Source: an uncultured Hyphomicrobiales bacterium
GTDB lineage: Bacteria > Pseudomonadota > Alphaproteobacteria > Rhizobiales > Beijerinckiaceae
DNA length: 5,758 nucleotides
Direction of reading: 5' to 3'
Assembly: GCA_903932565.1 (NCBI GenBank)
Contig: CAIZGQ010000762.1
Span: forward strand, 1-5,758
The notes under the pieces are model-generated. The model saw only the letters and a list, made by a program, of their open reading frames with translations, was not told where the DNA came from and made no database searches. Position 1 is the stretch's first letter. Every line of letters starts with the position of its first letter. A program made the position numbers and the translations under genes. Below, in pieces: positions 5,273 through 5,758 of the stretch.

Positions 5273-5758
5273 TTGGATCCCGCACCGCTCGATCTATCGG
5301 TTGCACTGAGCGACTATGACCACGTTCGCGACTTGATGGATGGGCGCATCAAGGTCGACAACGTGCGCCTTGTTGCAGCAACGCAGGACGTCGACGTTAT
5401 TTTTGGGCTCCATGCCAGGCCGGATGCGTTCGACGTGACCGAGATGTCATTTGCAAAATACATCTCGATGGCGGCTGCTGGCGTCTCGTCTGTCGTTGCG
5501 TTACCGGTTTTTCCATCGCGCGTGTTTCGCCATTCGGCTCTCTATGTTCGACGCGATTGCGGCATGGCAGGTCCGAAAGATCTCGAAGGAAAGACGATCG
5601 GAATCCCCGAATGGTCACAGACCGCCGGGATTTATGTTCGTGGCTTTCTGAGTGAAGATTACAATGTTGATCTGACCAGCATCACATGGATTCAGGCGGG
5701 CGTGAACTCGCCTGGCCGTCAGGAAAAAGTCGCGGTCGATCTTCCCCCGGGCATTCGA
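5273..5758 (+). CDS. 4,5-dihydroxyphthalate decarboxylase-like protein, N-terminal part (runs off window)
   Basis: The frame is open to the window end and shows 162 residues of a family about 320-330 long. Family marks are LSVALSDYD near the N-terminus (9-16), LMDGRIKVDNV, FDVTEMSFAKYI, VFPSRVFRHSALYV (79-92), DLEGKTIGIPEWSQTAG (103-119) and SPGRQEK then LPPGIR at the visible end. Relatives include Pht5-type 4,5-dihydroxyphthalate decarboxylase, which yields protocatechuate, but many relatives have unknown roles. The fold is related to periplasmic binding proteins, so a ligand-binding role is possible. No signal peptide is seen, which favours a cytoplasmic protein. The frame opens at 5192 after a stop, and no ATG or GTG lies before the conserved start region. 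TTG at 5273 best fits the family N-terminus but lacks a clear ribosome site. CTG at 5240, overlapping the permease TGA, is an alternative. It is co-directional with the permease and very probably in the same operon. Confidence 0.82.
   Translation, partial: MDPAPLDLSVALSDYDHVRDLMDGRIKVDNVRLVAATQDVDVIFGLHARPDAFDVTEMSFAKYISMAAAGVSSVVALPVFPSRVFRHSALYVRRDCGMAGPKDLEGKTIGIPEWSQTAGIYVRGFLSEDYNVDLTSITWIQAGVNSPGRQEKVAVDLPPGIR

Noticed and set aside
4806..5306. Minus-strand open frame opposite the permease
   Set aside because: It is antisense to conserved membrane segments and the EAA loop, and the product is an Asp/His/Arg-rich shadow with no recognisable family.

Overview
The window looks like chromosomal DNA of a Gram-negative proteobacterium, most likely an alphaproteobacterium (possibly a Rhizobiales-type lineage). 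This rests on the GC-rich transporter genes, the CCA-encoding tRNA remnant and the protein styles. It is inference, not a species identification.

The window falls into two parts that meet at about position 2110-2158. The left part (1 to about 2113) is the end of an integrated element. It holds the C-terminal part of an unrecognised AT-richer protein gene (3-374, +) and, convergent to it, a complete P4-type (DUF4102-like) tyrosine recombinase gene (521-1966, -). The integrase start is set by a good ribosome binding site. Just upstream of that start are two TGGTACCAC repeats exactly 11 bp apart, then a 12-bp perfect palindrome (ATGACCGGTCAT). Next comes the 3' half of a CAT-anticodon tRNA (anticodon loop, variable loop, T-arm, acceptor 3' strand and CCA) with no matching 5' half. 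This is the expected signature of an att site left when an element inserts into the 3' half of a tRNA gene. The intact tRNA and the rest of the element should lie to the left of the window.

The right part (about 2159 to 5758) is resident chromosome: a co-directional ABC importer operon. A plausible sigma70-type promoter with an overlapping inverted repeat (2302-2342) precedes a periplasmic NMT1/SsuA-like binding protein with a signal peptide (2417-3400). An SsuB/TauB-type ATPase (3506-4306) and a BPD-type inner-membrane permease (4404-5243) follow. Last is the start of a gene for a 4,5-dihydroxyphthalate decarboxylase-like protein (5273 to beyond the window end). Together these suggest uptake of a small organic anion, perhaps an aromatic acid, coupled to a decarboxylase-like or second binding protein. 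The substrate cannot be read from the sequence.

The least ordinary details are the tRNA-fragment junction, the helically phased repeats at the integrase start, a degenerate tandem repeat made of start-codon/Shine-Dalgarno units in front of the ATPase gene, a small hairpin that encloses the permease ribosome binding site, and a decarboxylase-like gene with no ATG or GTG start in a suitable place. I see no CRISPR array, no rRNA, no insertion sequence and no clearly new multi-gene system.
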